This document shows, piece by piece, positions 8,940 to 16,972 of a DNA stretch of 49,574 nt. A program made the position numbers and the translations under genes. Under the pieces are notes generated by a model. That model was given only the letters and a program-made list of their open reading frames with translations, made no database searches and was not told the DNA's origin. Origin of the DNA: Candidatus Aminicenantota bacterium (GTDB lineage Bacteria > Acidobacteriota > Aminicenantia > UBA2199); NCBI GenBank assembly GCA_030610885.1, contig JAUWQW010000005.1, forward strand, positions 1 to 49,574, written 5' to 3'. Within the stretch, counting starts at the first letter, position 1. Every line of letters starts with the position of its first letter.

Positions 8940-10088
8940 TTAAAAAATTAAGTACTTGTTGTTTTTTATGATCTCTTCAGTTTTATTATTTTCATACCTT
9001 AATACCAGGGATTTGATTGAAACTCTGGGTTGAATATCTGGAATATAAACACGGTCAAGGTGAATAACCTCTTTAGGTGAAGAAAAATCATCAGGACCAA
9101 CATCACCTCCAAAATGGTCACTTCTTCCAAATGCAATATGAAAACCAAGTTTTTCATCAAGAAGGATCTCATGTATTGGTTTAAGACCAAAATCTCCAAG
9201 CACACCAAATCCAAGTTCTGCCATGTTACCATAAGCTGGTTCTCTTTTTAGATGATCTCTCTCAATTTCAACTGATTCCCCTTTACCATCAACTTTAATA
9301 GCCCTATTTTCTTTTATATTAAATAACACAATGTCATCTTTAATTTGAACAGGGAGCGTTCCCTGTGTTTTACTTTTTTCTTCAAGTTCTCCTTCATATG
9401 GTACTATATAAGTTTCACCGCTTGGCAAGTTACCTGCAACACTTTTATCAGGAAATCTACCTGGACTTAAATGAGCTTTTCTGAATCTGAGATCAAAAAA
9501 CATTTTATAATCTTTTTCATTGTCAACAATGAAATGAACTTCAGCACAAGTTGCAGGGTCAAGTTTTTCTTTTAAGATAGAGACTCTCCTGCTTACTTCA
9601 TTATAATCAATCCTCAATGCAGGAATCATTTCAGGAGAAAAACCTGGCATTGTAGCAGCACGAAATCCAAATTTTTTAGCTGCATTTTTTAATGGTGCAG
9701 TTGCAGAATATTCTGTTGGAGCTAAAAATAGTTGAAAATTATTAAAAACATATTCAAATTCAACCCTTTTTCCTGCTTCATTCATAAGTCCTGAGAATAA
9801 TGGTAACTTACTTTTTATTATTGTTGCATATAATGGTAAATCAGCATTATTTGAGCCTACATCCTCATATGCTATTAATTGGATAGTTTCTAATCCAATT
9901 TTATTAATATTATGTTTCAATGCAGAAAACCATTCCTGTGCGATTTCTCTCCTCTGAGACCAATTTTTATTGTCTGATTCAGGATTTTCAGGAATATCAA
10001 CAAGAATACCCAAATTTTTATCATGAGGAAAACAAGGGAAAACTGATTTAATTAAATTGGTTAATTCTTCTGAAGATAATTTGTCCAT
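8940..10088 (-). CDS. M29-type (aminopeptidase T-like) metallopeptidase
   Basis: 382 aa from ATG at 10088, one base after the stop of the upstream dipeptidase gene; a longer reading from 10151 would overlap that gene. C-terminal motifs fit the thermophilic-aminopeptidase (M29) family: AGNLPSGETYIVPYEGE, AELGFGVLGDFGLKP, ILLDEKLGFHIAFGRSDHFGG. These supply the metal-binding Glu, His and Asp residues. No signal peptide, so it should be cytoplasmic and trim N-terminal residues from peptides. It forms a two-gene operon with the C69 dipeptidase. The N-terminal half is less conserved, hence moderate certainty on the exact subfamily. Confidence 0.75.
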   Translation of the reverse strand: MDKLSSEELTNLIKSVFPCFPHDKNLGILVDIPENPESDNKNWSQRREIAQEWFSALKHNINKIGLETIQLIAYEDVGSNNADLPLYATIIKSKLPLFSGLMNEAGKRVEFEYVFNNFQLFLAPTEYSATAPLKNAAKKFGFRAATMPGFSPEMIPALRIDYNEVSRRVSILKEKLDPATCAEVHFIVDNEKDYKMFFDLRFRKAHLSPGRFPDKSVAGNLPSGETYIVPYEGELEEKSKTQGTLPVQIKDDIVLFNIKENRAIKVDGKGESVEIERDHLKREPAYGNMAELGFGVLGDFGLKPIHEILLDEKLGFHIAFGRSDHFGGDVGPDDFSSPKEVIHLDRVYIPDIQPRVSIKSLVLRYENNKTEEIIKNNKYLIF

Positions 10089-10089
10089 T

Positions 10090-11694
10090 TTAAAATTTCC
10101 CTGTATATTTGCTCCAGAGATCATCACCAAGTTTCCAATATGCAGCAACAATTCTGGTCATCCAGTCATTTGTATATTTTGTCAAAAATTTTCTTGCTTT
10201 TTTTGGATTCTGTTTATAGAGTTTTAAGGCTTTATCTTCTATTTTTTTCTGGTTTTTAAATTGCTCATCCTCAAATTTTTCCCATACCTTTTTTACATCA
10301 TGTCTCATATGCCCCCATTTTTGAGCAGAAAGGTCAGCAACTCTATTGAATGCCCACCATGCGCATTTTCTATTAAAGCCAGACCTTCCATTTACTTTAT
10401 AAGATTCAATAACTTTATCAATTCCAATGTAAATCGGCGCATATGCAGTCATTGCTGGATTGTCATAACCAAGCCATACGAGTCCGCCAATATCATTTGG
10501 AAGCCAATCTCTTGATTGTGTAACAGTTACATAAGTGCAGTAGTATCTAGCAATACATCGTTCTCCATATTCATTCCACCCACCATTGATCTTAAAAAGA
10601 GGCATCATATCATAATCCATAAAAGGATTTGCATAAGGGCTTTTTATAAATTTACCAGTTCTTTTACCCTTTTTATCAAGTTCAGGTACTAGCAAATATT
10701 TTGTCATATCAAAGGGTGTATCTTCATAAGTATCTCGAAATATCCTCATAATATCTCTTGGACCAACCTTTTTTTCAGGTTTTATAGAGAATGGAAAATT
10801 TTCTCCATTTGGGTCAAGGTCTAAGGATGGTGCTAATAAGCTAAAAACTCGCCACTCTCTTCTTCTAGTTGCCATGCTTTTGCGGCTGGCATATATATAA
10901 CAAAACTCAAAAGGTTTACCTGACTTAGGATCCCATAATCCAAGTTCTTCAGCTCTTGAAACAAGATTATCAGAAGCCATAAAATAACCAGGTTTAGAAA
11001 GGTCTATTCCTCTGATTCTTGAACCATTTGCATTTACACTTATATGGTCATCCGGAACTCTCTGTGCAACCCAGACTGCTCCTTTTTTTCCTTTTCCTGG
11101 TCCAAGTATTTCAAGATGCCATACCTCTTTTGTATCTGCTATTGTAAAACATTCACCTCCATCTATATATCCGTATTTCTTTGTTATCTCATCTGCAATT
11201 CTTATAGCTTGTCTTGCAGTTTTTGCTCTTTCAATCATAATCCTGTTTAATTCATAATAATCAATTATTCCATTATCACTTCTCATCACTTTTTTTCCGC
11301 CAAAAGTGGATTCTCCAATTGCGAGCTGATGTTCATTAATACATGGTAAAGTTGAATTCAGATATTTGAATGTAATCGGTACTTCAGGAATTTCACCCTT
11401 AAGCTTTTGAGCGGATAGATCATAAGGGCTTTTTGTAATATGTGTATCTAAATAGACTTTTCTCATTTCTCCTGATCTGTGTTTTTTAGCTTTAACAATA
11501 TCTATCCAGGTCCTATCCTCTCTTGAGTCACATGTATGTGAGGTCATAACAGACCCATCTATTGATGCAAGCCTTCCAACAGTAATACTTGTACATGCGT
11601 CTTTTTCTTTTGGGATAGAATCATTTTTTTCCTGAGAGATAAGATTGAATGTTATAAAAAAGAGTAAAATTAAAATAGATAATATTTTCTTCAT
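10090..11694 (-). CDS. Secreted C69-family dipeptidase
   Basis: 534 aa. A signal peptide (residues 1 to about 20) precedes KDACTSITVGRLASIDGSV. Cys34 in DACTSI matches the N-terminal-nucleophile cysteine of peptidase family C69 (PepD-type dipeptidases), exposed by processing. Other family features are GESTFGGK, ELNRIMIERAKTARQAI, EVWHLEILGPGKGKKGAVW and the YCTYVTVTQSRDWLPNDIGGLVW block near residue 400. The length is typical. It should cut dipeptides outside the cytoplasm and hand products to the aminopeptidase encoded next. A strong AGGAGG site lies 4-5 nt upstream of the ATG. Confidence 0.88.
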   Translation of the reverse strand: MKKILSILILLFFITFNLISQEKNDSIPKEKDACTSITVGRLASIDGSVMTSHTCDSREDRTWIDIVKAKKHRSGEMRKVYLDTHITKSPYDLSAQKLKGEIPEVPITFKYLNSTLPCINEHQLAIGESTFGGKKVMRSDNGIIDYYELNRIMIERAKTARQAIRIADEITKKYGYIDGGECFTIADTKEVWHLEILGPGKGKKGAVWVAQRVPDDHISVNANGSRIRGIDLSKPGYFMASDNLVSRAEELGLWDPKSGKPFEFCYIYASRKSMATRRREWRVFSLLAPSLDLDPNGENFPFSIKPEKKVGPRDIMRIFRDTYEDTPFDMTKYLLVPELDKKGKRTGKFIKSPYANPFMDYDMMPLFKINGGWNEYGERCIARYYCTYVTVTQSRDWLPNDIGGLVWLGYDNPAMTAYAPIYIGIDKVIESYKVNGRSGFNRKCAWWAFNRVADLSAQKWGHMRHDVKKVWEKFEDEQFKNQKKIEDKALKLYKQNPKKARKFLTKYTNDWMTRIVAAYWKLGDDLWSKYTGKF

Positions 11695-11808
11695 TTATCC
11701 TCCTATTTTTTTCTAATATTTTAAATTAGGGATTTAATGATTATAAAGTTAAATAGATAAAATATCAATCAAAAAAGATCTTTTTTGGTAATAAAACTTT
11801 TCCTATAA

Positions 11809-11834
11809 GGGGTCAGGTCTCAACATTAGACATT
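11809..11834 (+). repeat. 26-bp dispersed repeat, copy 1 (GGGGTCAGGTCTCAAC...)
   Basis: An exact 26-bp reverse complement is present at 18253-18278. From memory, this sequence type is common beside REP-associated (Y1) transposase genes; no such gene is visible here, so these would be orphan copies. Confidence 0.7.
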
Positions 11835-11928
11835 CAGATATAATCGAAACGGGCAACCACAAGGGATTGCCCCTACAAAAAATAATATACAAGACACCTA
11901 TTTATTAATAATGGTTTTGATAAAATTA

Positions 11929-11954
11929 AAGGGATTCAAAATTTTGAACCCTTG
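11929..11954. repeat. AAGGG/CCCTT hairpin, copy 1
   Basis: AAGGGaTTCAAAA / TTTTGAAcCCTT forms a near-perfect 24-bp palindrome. A close copy lies at 22442-22468, just beyond the last cassette gene, so the two copies bracket the accessory island. No T-tract follows, so it is not a convincing terminator. Confidence 0.6.
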
Positions 11955-11962
11955 CCAGTACA

Positions 11963-12087
11963 ATTAATTGACATAAAAAATTCCGCATGCTTTAATAGAT
12001 AATATAAAAATGAGTTATGTTTATAGCAGATATAAACACAATGTGCTTATCCTGCTAATATGGAGTGATAAGAACAATGAATTTATA
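11963..12087 (+). repeat. R2 promoter-leader block, copy 1 (125 bp)
   Basis: About 95 % identical over 125 bp to 13977-14101 (6 differences seen). It holds TTGACA at 11968-11973, a 17-bp spacer and TTTAAT at 11991-11996, then a 32-nt imperfect hairpin at 12025-12056 (AGCAG..ATAA.CACA / TGTG.TTAT.CTGCT). The stretch 11695-11962 upstream holds only repeat elements and no gene. Confidence 0.75.
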
Positions 12088-12132
12088 TACTAGTTTTAAG
12101 CGGAATAGCAAAATAAATTAAGGAGGTAAACC

Positions 12133-12450
12133 ATGGCTTTTAAGGCATTATTTCTGGCACATGCTCCTGATGCAGATTATGAAAAACATAACAATGTTAT
12201 TGATACAGGTAAGTATAAGCTTTTTACAGTTGTGGTAAAAAATCAAAACGAAGCAATAAAAGTGTCTAAAAGTATCTATAAAAAAGAGAAGATAGATGCT
12301 ATTATGCTTTGCCCTGGTTTTACACATAATGATGTATCAGAAATATTTCAGGCACTTGAGGGTAAAGTATCTGTCAATGTTGCCAGAGGAGATGGTCCTA
12401 GTAATAAAATTTCTCAGCCAGTTATTCAAAGAGAATACTTCAATAAGTAA
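12133..12450 (+). CDS. DUF6506-like small protein
   Basis: 105 aa, starting MAFKALFLAHAPDADYEKHN. The pattern (HAPDAD, VIDTGKYKLFTVVVKNQ, MLCPGFTHNDV, VNVARGDGPS) matches what I recall of the DUF6506 family, small soluble proteins of unknown function. The GFTH and ARGDGPS motifs look like a conserved site, but the function is not known. AGGAGG stands 7 nt before the ATG, and the R2 promoter block lies upstream. First gene of the accessory island. A second reading frame at 12296-12514 is an overlap shadow. Confidence 0.75.
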   Translation: MAFKALFLAHAPDADYEKHNNVIDTGKYKLFTVVVKNQNEAIKVSKSIYKKEKIDAIMLCPGFTHNDVSEIFQALEGKVSVNVARGDGPSNKISQPVIQREYFNK

Positions 12451-12462
12451 AATGAGAAGAAC

Positions 12463-12487
12463 ATATAACAAATTGTTAGCGCATAAC
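12463..12487 (+). other. Weak, collapsed attC-like core pair
   Basis: ATATAAC (12463-12469), five bases, GTTAGCG (12475-12481) and GCATAAC (12481-12487) resemble R'' and R' ends of cassette recombination sites packed together. The central arm of a normal attC is missing. Possibly a decayed site between the first two cassettes. Confidence 0.3.
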
Positions 12488-12514
12488 AAAAAGTGTATAC
12501 AAGCAACTAAATAA

Positions 12515-13012
12515 ATGAACTCTTATAAAAAACTAAATTGGAATGTTTATAGTGCTATTGTGGCGCCACCTCTAATCATTATAGTGTGTTTTACTATTTT
12601 ACTCCCAAATGCAAATACAAAAAGTGAAGGATTTTACTCTTTACCTATCTATTTGTTAATAATTATTGCATCTTCATCATTACTCTTTTGGGTTTTTAAA
12701 ATTTTATCTATAAAAAAGAAACAAATGAAAAAATTAACCTTGTATATTGGATTTCTATCTTTCACTATTGGATTATCAGCAACTATTCTTTTGGTCTTTT
12801 TGTCGTTATTTAAACTATTTTTTCCAACCACATTGTTATCAACAAAATTTGAATATCAAACTGATTTTACTTACTGGTTGGTAAGTCTATGGTCAATTAT
12901 TGAAGGAATACATCATTACATTTACCGTTTGTTATACACAAACAATACTTCTCAAAACTTTGGTGGCGCTATTGGAATACAGTTACATAAATTAAAACAA
13001 AAGTTATATTGA
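12515..13012 (+). CDS. Unknown four-helix membrane protein
   Basis: 165 aa with about four hydrophobic helices (residues about 13-30, 44-63, 75-105 and a weaker one near 120-140). A lysine-rich loop (IKKKQMKK) follows helix 2. I do not recognise the family. No ribosome site is visible before the ATG, unlike the neighbours on either side. It sits between the weak attC-like pair at 12463-12487 and the R3 promoter of the next gene, so it reads as the cargo of one cassette. Confidence 0.55.
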   Translation: MNSYKKLNWNVYSAIVAPPLIIIVCFTILLPNANTKSEGFYSLPIYLLIIIASSSLLFWVFKILSIKKKQMKKLTLYIGFLSFTIGLSATILLVFLSLFKLFFPTTLLSTKFEYQTDFTYWLVSLWSIIEGIHHYIYRLLYTNNTSQNFGGAIGIQLHKLKQKLY

Positions 13013-13069
13013 CATCAGAAAGTTTTTATAACAATATAATATTATACATAATAATATCGAAAGGAGTTT
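13009..13069 (+). promoter_or_regulatory. R3 promoter block, copy 1
   Basis: TTGACA at 13009-13014 is followed by CAATATAATATTATACATAA (TATAAT at 13035-13040, or CAATAT at 17-bp spacing) and ends in AAAGGAGTT. The same block occurs at 15990-16049 and, with drift, at 17794-17860. Confidence 0.6.
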
Positions 13070-13101
13070 GGCAATTAGTATAATTTCTTGAGGAGATTTT
13101 A

Positions 13102-13857
13102 ATGGAATGGTTTGAAAAATTATATACTAAAGATTATATCAATTTATGCAGCTTTGGTTCACCTGAACAGACACAAATTGAGGTAAAATTTATTGTTGAT
13201 GTGTTAGGTTTGAGCCCGGATTCTAAGTTGTTGGATATTTGTTGTGGTTTTGGGCGTCATGCTTTTGAAATTTCAAATTTGGTTAAATGTCAAATTGTTG
13301 GCATTGATTTATCTGATGATTATTTAACTATTGCCAGAGAAAAATATTCTACTCCAAATATTAAATATGTCAAAGGAGATATGAGAGATATCCAGATAGA
13401 AAATCACTTTGATGCTATTACAAATTTATTTACTTCATTTGGCTTTTTTAATGAAGATGAAGAAAATGAAAAGGTCATCCAGGAAGTAAATAAAGCTCTG
13501 AAAGAAGATGGACTGTTCCTTTTAGATTATGAAAATAAATTTCATTTTGTCTTTAATGATGTATTAAAGAAAGAATATTATTGGCAAAAGATAGATGATA
13601 ATAAATATTGTATCATTCATAATAAATATGACATCGTTAATGAGAGAGAAATATTTTCAGCAAAAATCATTGAAGTAGGAAAAGATGAAATAAATATAGG
13701 TTATAATATTCGATTGTATTCTTTACCCGAGTTACAAAGCATGTTAAAACGAAATGGGTTTGAAATAATCAATATATGGGGCGATTTTGACAAAACAGCT
13801 TATTCTATTAATAGTCGTAGATTAATCATATTATCACGAAAAATTAAAAATTTATGA
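13102..13857 (+). CDS. Class I SAM-dependent methyltransferase
   Basis: 251 aa. Motif I is LLDICCGFGRHAFEIS, followed by VGIDLSDDYL (motif II acidic residue) and YVKGDMRDI. FDAITNLFTSFGFF is motif IV, and a post-methylation strand DGLFLLDYENK follows. This is the Rossmann methyltransferase core, using S-adenosylmethionine; the substrate is not evident. The C-terminal YSLPELQSMLKRNGFEII stretch is common in small-molecule methyltransferases. A GAGGAG ribosome site and the R3 promoter block stand upstream. It is a single-gene unit of the island. Confidence 0.85.
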   Translation: MEWFEKLYTKDYINLCSFGSPEQTQIEVKFIVDVLGLSPDSKLLDICCGFGRHAFEISNLVKCQIVGIDLSDDYLTIAREKYSTPNIKYVKGDMRDIQIENHFDAITNLFTSFGFFNEDEENEKVIQEVNKALKEDGLFLLDYENKFHFVFNDVLKKEYYWQKIDDNKYCIIHNKYDIVNEREIFSAKIIEVGKDEINIGYNIRLYSLPELQSMLKRNGFEIINIWGDFDKTAYSINSRRLIILSRKIKNL

Positions 13858-13897
13858 AAATAAAACTACCTAATATTATACATAAAAATATAAAAAG

Positions 13898-14003
13898 AGT
13901 AGGGGTAACCCTTGCGGTTACCCAAAATGCAGGACAAACGAAACAACAAGGCAAACACAAACGGGCAACCTAGTACATTAATTGACATAAAAAATTCCGT
14001 ATG
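13898..14003 (+). repeat. R1 block, copy 1 (106 bp)
   Basis: Same length and about 96 % identical to 21562-21667. It starts with a hairpin GGGTAACC-cttgc-GGTTACCC (13903-13923) and runs on to GGGCAACC and the TTGACA region, where it merges with R2. The short stretch before it (13871-13897) resembles the tail of R3, so the repeats are mosaics of each other. Confidence 0.75.
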
Positions 14004-14101
14004 CTCTAATAGATAATATAAAAAGGAGTTATGTGTACAGCAGATATAAACACAATGTGCTTATCCTGCTAATATGGAATGATAAGAACAATGAATTTAT
14101 A
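13977..14101 (+). repeat. R2 promoter-leader block, copy 2 (125 bp)
   Basis: Matches 11963-12087. TTGACA at 13982-13987, 17-bp spacer, TCTAAT at 14005-14010, then the 32-nt hairpin at 14039-14070. Base changes between the copies mostly spare the hairpin stem. It leads directly into the gene at 14110. Confidence 0.75.
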
Positions 14102-14109
14102 CGGATGTT

Positions 14110-14973
14110 ATGTGCAAATTTAAAGATGAATCTGTTTTTTGTCCTCTTTGTGGACATAATGCATCTGCTGATAACTTTTGGACCACAGAACAGATAGAAA
14201 AAGGTAAAGAGCAAGCATTTAATCAAGTAAAAAGACGATTAAATAAGACATTTGCTGAAAGTGCAAAAGAGTTTAACCGACACCAGCCAAAAGGTGGATT
14301 TTTAACAATGAAAATGCAATTTAAAGGTTCAACTTCGAGTACTTTTATTTTACCTATTCCAGCAAAGAAAGAACTTGAGCAAAAAATAGTATGCTCTAAA
14401 TGTGGTTCTCGGTATTCAGTTTTAGGAAGTGCATTTTTTTGTCCTTGTTGCGGTTATAACTCGGTAAATGAAACTTTCGACAACTCTATAAAGAAAATTG
14501 AAAGTAAGATTAAAAATATTGAGACCATAAGAAAAGCTGTTTCAGAGATTAGTGCTGATGAAGCAGAATTGACGGTTAGGTCATTAATTGAATCTGGACT
14601 TTCTGATGGTGTTGCTGCTTTTCAGAGATTCTGTGAGTTGATATATAGAGAAAATCAAAAGACAGACAAAAAAATAAAGTTTAATGCTTTTCAAAACCTT
14701 GACATTGGAGCAGAATATTGGAATGAGTTATTTGGAGAATCTTATCGAGATTGGGTAACGGACATAGAATTTAGACAATTGAACATACTTTTTCAGAAAC
14801 GGCATTTACTTGCTCATTGCGAAGGGATTGTTGATGAAAAATATCTTAAAAAGTCAGGAGATACGGCCTATAAAGTTAGGCAAAGAGTTGTAATTAAGAA
14901 AAAAGATGTTCTCAAAATAGTAAATTTGATTAAAAAATTAGTGGATAAAATAAGAACAAAAATCGGCACATAA
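14110..14973 (+). CDS. Zinc-ribbon protein with HEPN-like C-terminal domain
   Basis: 287 aa. CPLCGH near residue 11 and a full four-cysteine zinc ribbon further on (CSKCG...FFCPCCGYN, about residues 97-120) give two metal-binding knuckles. The C-terminal half is helical and carries RHLLAH (Arg231, His236), an Rx4H motif typical of HEPN ribonuclease domains, in a context (F.KRHLLAHCEGIVDEKYL) usual for HEPN proteins in stress or phage-defence systems. RNase activity is inference from the motif. The gene is a single unit behind R2, and a candidate attC core (CATAAC, 14968-14973) overlaps its last codons. The ribosome site is weak. Confidence 0.7.
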   Translation: MCKFKDESVFCPLCGHNASADNFWTTEQIEKGKEQAFNQVKRRLNKTFAESAKEFNRHQPKGGFLTMKMQFKGSTSSTFILPIPAKKELEQKIVCSKCGSRYSVLGSAFFCPCCGYNSVNETFDNSIKKIESKIKNIETIRKAVSEISADEAELTVRSLIESGLSDGVAAFQRFCELIYRENQKTDKKIKFNAFQNLDIGAEYWNELFGESYRDWVTDIEFRQLNILFQKRHLLAHCEGIVDEKYLKKSGDTAYKVRQRVVIKKKDVLKIVNLIKKLVDKIRTKIGT

Positions 14974-15127
14974 CAAAAGCTCTACAAATAAGGGTTTCAT
15001 AGCTACATTGAAAATAAATGTAAGTAATGGAAATTAGTAATAAATTGAAACGGGAGTGCTACAAAATCCCGCACGGGGCATAGCAATATTTACAGGATAA
15101 ATTTATATATGAAGTTAAACTAAAAAA

Positions 15128-15766
15128 ATGAAAGAAAAGAATTTTAAAAAATATTATAAAAACTATTTGTTTCTTGTTTTTATTTTAGGATCGTTTGTAC
15201 TAAGCACTATTTACCAGAAACAAGGTCTACAGGTTTATTATGTAATAGCTTTAGCCGTATTTATATTAAGTTTTACTAATTTTTCATTTATAAAAGAATT
15301 AGGACTTTCCTTCAAAATTCTAAAAGATAAAAAAACATATATATACATAATACCTGTAATAGTCCTTTCAAATATATTTTTGTTCTTTATCGAAAAATAT
15401 TTTTTAGACACAGAAACTCAATTAATAAATAATGATCCTAAATATAAATTAATTCTTGCTTTTTCATTTATCAATTGTATTAGAATTTTTGGGGAAGAAT
15501 TTATTTTTAGGGGATTTTTGTTAATAAAAAGAATTAAGGATAACAATAAACTCTTTTGGCTATTAAACATTGTACAGGCTATAATTTTTGGTTCTATTCA
15601 CACTCTTTTTGTAGATGGATTGATTAGCAAAATTGTTGTTGGAATTTATGCGCTTGCACTTTCTGTTTATTTCGGATGGTTAAATAGAAAATTTAATAGC
15701 ATTTTGCCAAGTTGGTTAGTTCATTGGATGAATGGTTTGCATATTTTACTTTTTGCTTGCATTTAA
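15128..15766 (+). CDS. CPBP-family intramembrane glutamic protease
   Basis: 212 aa with about six membrane helices. Motif 1 is GEEFIFRG (Glu123-Glu124, Arg128) and motif 2 is FGSIHTLF (His158), the catalytic residues of the CPBP/Abi (CAAX-protease-like) family. A later helix ends in PSWLVHWMNGL, the usual third motif. Bacterial members process membrane proteins or peptides, or give bacteriocin immunity; the substrate is unknown. There is no clear ribosome site before the ATG. A long non-coding spacer with an AACGCCAA..TTTGGCGT repeat and attC site 1 follow. Confidence 0.85.
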   Translation: MKEKNFKKYYKNYLFLVFILGSFVLSTIYQKQGLQVYYVIALAVFILSFTNFSFIKELGLSFKILKDKKTYIYIIPVIVLSNIFLFFIEKYFLDTETQLINNDPKYKLILAFSFINCIRIFGEEFIFRGFLLIKRIKDNNKLFWLLNIVQAIIFGSIHTLFVDGLISKIVVGIYALALSVYFGWLNRKFNSILPSWLVHWMNGLHILLFACI

Positions 15767-15879
15767 AGACGTATAAAATGAAAAAAAATAAAACGAAACG
15801 CCAACAATAAATATAGGGCATTTGGCGTATGGTAATAAATTGAAAATGAGTAGTAATGAGAATAAGAAATGAAAAAAGC

Positions 15880-15950
15880 ACATAACAAAAGGTTGCACTT
15901 GATTTTTACTCCGCTGCGCTCCCCAAAGCAAGTTAGCTTGATCGTTATAT
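15880..15950 (+). other. attC-like recombination site 1 (71 bp)
   Basis: R''-like ACATAAC (15880-15886) and R'-like GTTATAT (15944-15950) bracket an imperfect dyad with central CTCCGCTGCGCTCC. The two ends are complementary at 6 of 7 bases. The likely crossover lies after G15944. The central segment is shared with sites 2-4. Confidence 0.7.
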
Positions 15951-15965
15951 ATTATAAAACATATT

Positions 15966-15984
15966 TTTTGTAAAATTTACAAAA
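15966..15984. promoter_or_regulatory. 19-bp palindrome at cassette head, copy 1
   Basis: TTTTGTAAAATTTACAAAA, perfect 9-bp arms around one base, 21 bp after the attC crossover point and just upstream of a TTGACA box (15990). Identical copies lie at 17770-17788 and 21544-21562. Possible operator; no cognate regulator identified. Confidence 0.6.
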
Positions 15985-15989
15985 TTTTA

Positions 15990-16049
15990 TTGACATAAGA
16001 AATTTTTTTTATCAATATAATATTATACATAACAATATAAAAAGGAGTT
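15990..16049 (+). promoter_or_regulatory. R3 promoter block, copy 2
   Basis: TTGACA at 15990-15995 and TATAAT at 16016-16021 (20-bp spacing; CAATAT gives 17), ending in AAAGGAGTT. A short GCCGC-aa-GCGGC hairpin follows before the ribosome site. Together with attC site 1 this accounts for the 320 bp between genes here. Confidence 0.6.
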
Positions 16050-16086
16050 CGCGCCGCAAGCGGCAAAATACAGAGGAGGGGTACTT

Positions 16087-16866
16087 ATGAGAGACAAATA
16101 TATAATGCCACCTGGAACGTACTGTGATAACCTTGCACACCCATCGGGTAAAAATAAGGCAATTGAGGTTTCAATAATTCAAGATCATAGATTTGCATTC
16201 TTTTATTGGCTAAAGTGGCTAAATAAGGCCGGTAAAAAGACAAGTGGGGAAATTTCAGCACCACCAGATCTAATAACGATTGATTGGCACCAAGATCTAG
16301 TGGCTCCTAATGACATTAAGTGCGATCGCTTGAATAAATTAGATCATTCTAATTATAAATCAATAGCACTCTTTTGCTGGTATAAGCTAAATCCATTAAA
16401 TGATGATCATATTTTATCTGCTGCTTATTTGGATATCATTGGTGATATATATGTCATCTGTAAGCAAGAAAATGGATCACTGGATAAGTACGAAGATTCT
16501 AATGGAAAGACTCATAGAATTAACTGCTACAAAAATGTTCCAGATCTTATGAATGACTTAAAAGAAAAAAGCATTGCAGATGTATTTTTTGATGTTGATA
16601 TAGATTATTTTACCGAGAGTCCTGATCTGGACGGTGGAGGAAAGCATTTAACTTTAGTATCTGACGAAGAAATCAAGAAAATACTAAACCCGTCTAATAA
16701 TCTAATGAAGTGGGTTTTTCAAAGAATGGTCGGAATGACAATTGCCACAGAACCAGAATGTTGTGGAGGGATAATAAACTCCAATCTCATATTGAGTGTT
16801 GTCAATGACCTGCTCTTTTCTCCTGCACTTCTTAGTTATAGAGCAAGATGGAAGCATTTATTGTGA
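16087..16866 (+). CDS. UPF0489-family (peptide-arginase-like) protein
   Basis: 259 aa. Two acidic/histidine motifs stand out: IDWHQDL (Asp66, His68, Asp70) and FFDVDIDYF (Asp169, Asp171, Asp173). These match the metal sites of the UPF0489 family, which has the arginase/ureohydrolase fold and includes enzymes that turn arginine into ornithine inside peptides. I infer a binuclear metal hydrolase; the substrate is not shown, and no RiPP precursor or other maturase is adjacent. A GGAGGGG ribosome site and R3 promoter precede it. attC-like sites lie on both sides, so this is a complete single-gene cassette (about 15945-16941). Confidence 0.65.
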   Translation: MRDKYIMPPGTYCDNLAHPSGKNKAIEVSIIQDHRFAFFYWLKWLNKAGKKTSGEISAPPDLITIDWHQDLVAPNDIKCDRLNKLDHSNYKSIALFCWYKLNPLNDDHILSAAYLDIIGDIYVICKQENGSLDKYEDSNGKTHRINCYKNVPDLMNDLKEKSIADVFFDVDIDYFTESPDLDGGGKHLTLVSDEEIKKILNPSNNLMKWVFQRMVGMTIATEPECCGGIINSNLILSVVNDLLFSPALLSYRARWKHLL

Positions 16867-16873
16867 AAATAAG

Positions 16874-16947
16874 GTCTAACGAATCGGCTTTGTAGCTGAC
16901 TGATTTTCGCTGCGCTCCATAGCAGCAGGTGAGCTTGATCGTTCTGC
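16874..16947 (+). other. attC-like recombination site 2 (74 bp)
   Basis: R'' GTCTAAC (16874-16880, fits RYYYAAC) and R' GTTCTGC (16941-16947). AACGA(a)TC pairs with GATCGTT with one bulged base, as in true attC stems. The centre holds CGCTGCGCTCC and a GCTGC/GCAGC hairpin. Likely crossover after G16941. Confidence 0.75.
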
Positions 16948-16972
16948 TGAATAATGATAAGATGATAATAAG

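Noticed and set aside
12296-12514. 72-codon frame overlapping the DUF6506-like gene
   Set aside because: It is out of frame with a clearly conserved protein and has no ribosome site.
13903-13923. Rho-independent terminator
   Set aside because: The GGGTAACC/GGTTACCC hairpin has no T-tract on either side and belongs to the dispersed R1 repeat.
14031-14072. 13-codon mini-ORF in the R2 leader (MCTADINTMCLSC)
   Set aside because: The first R2 copy also begins with an ATG but its reading changes; the hairpin explains the conservation better than a peptide does.
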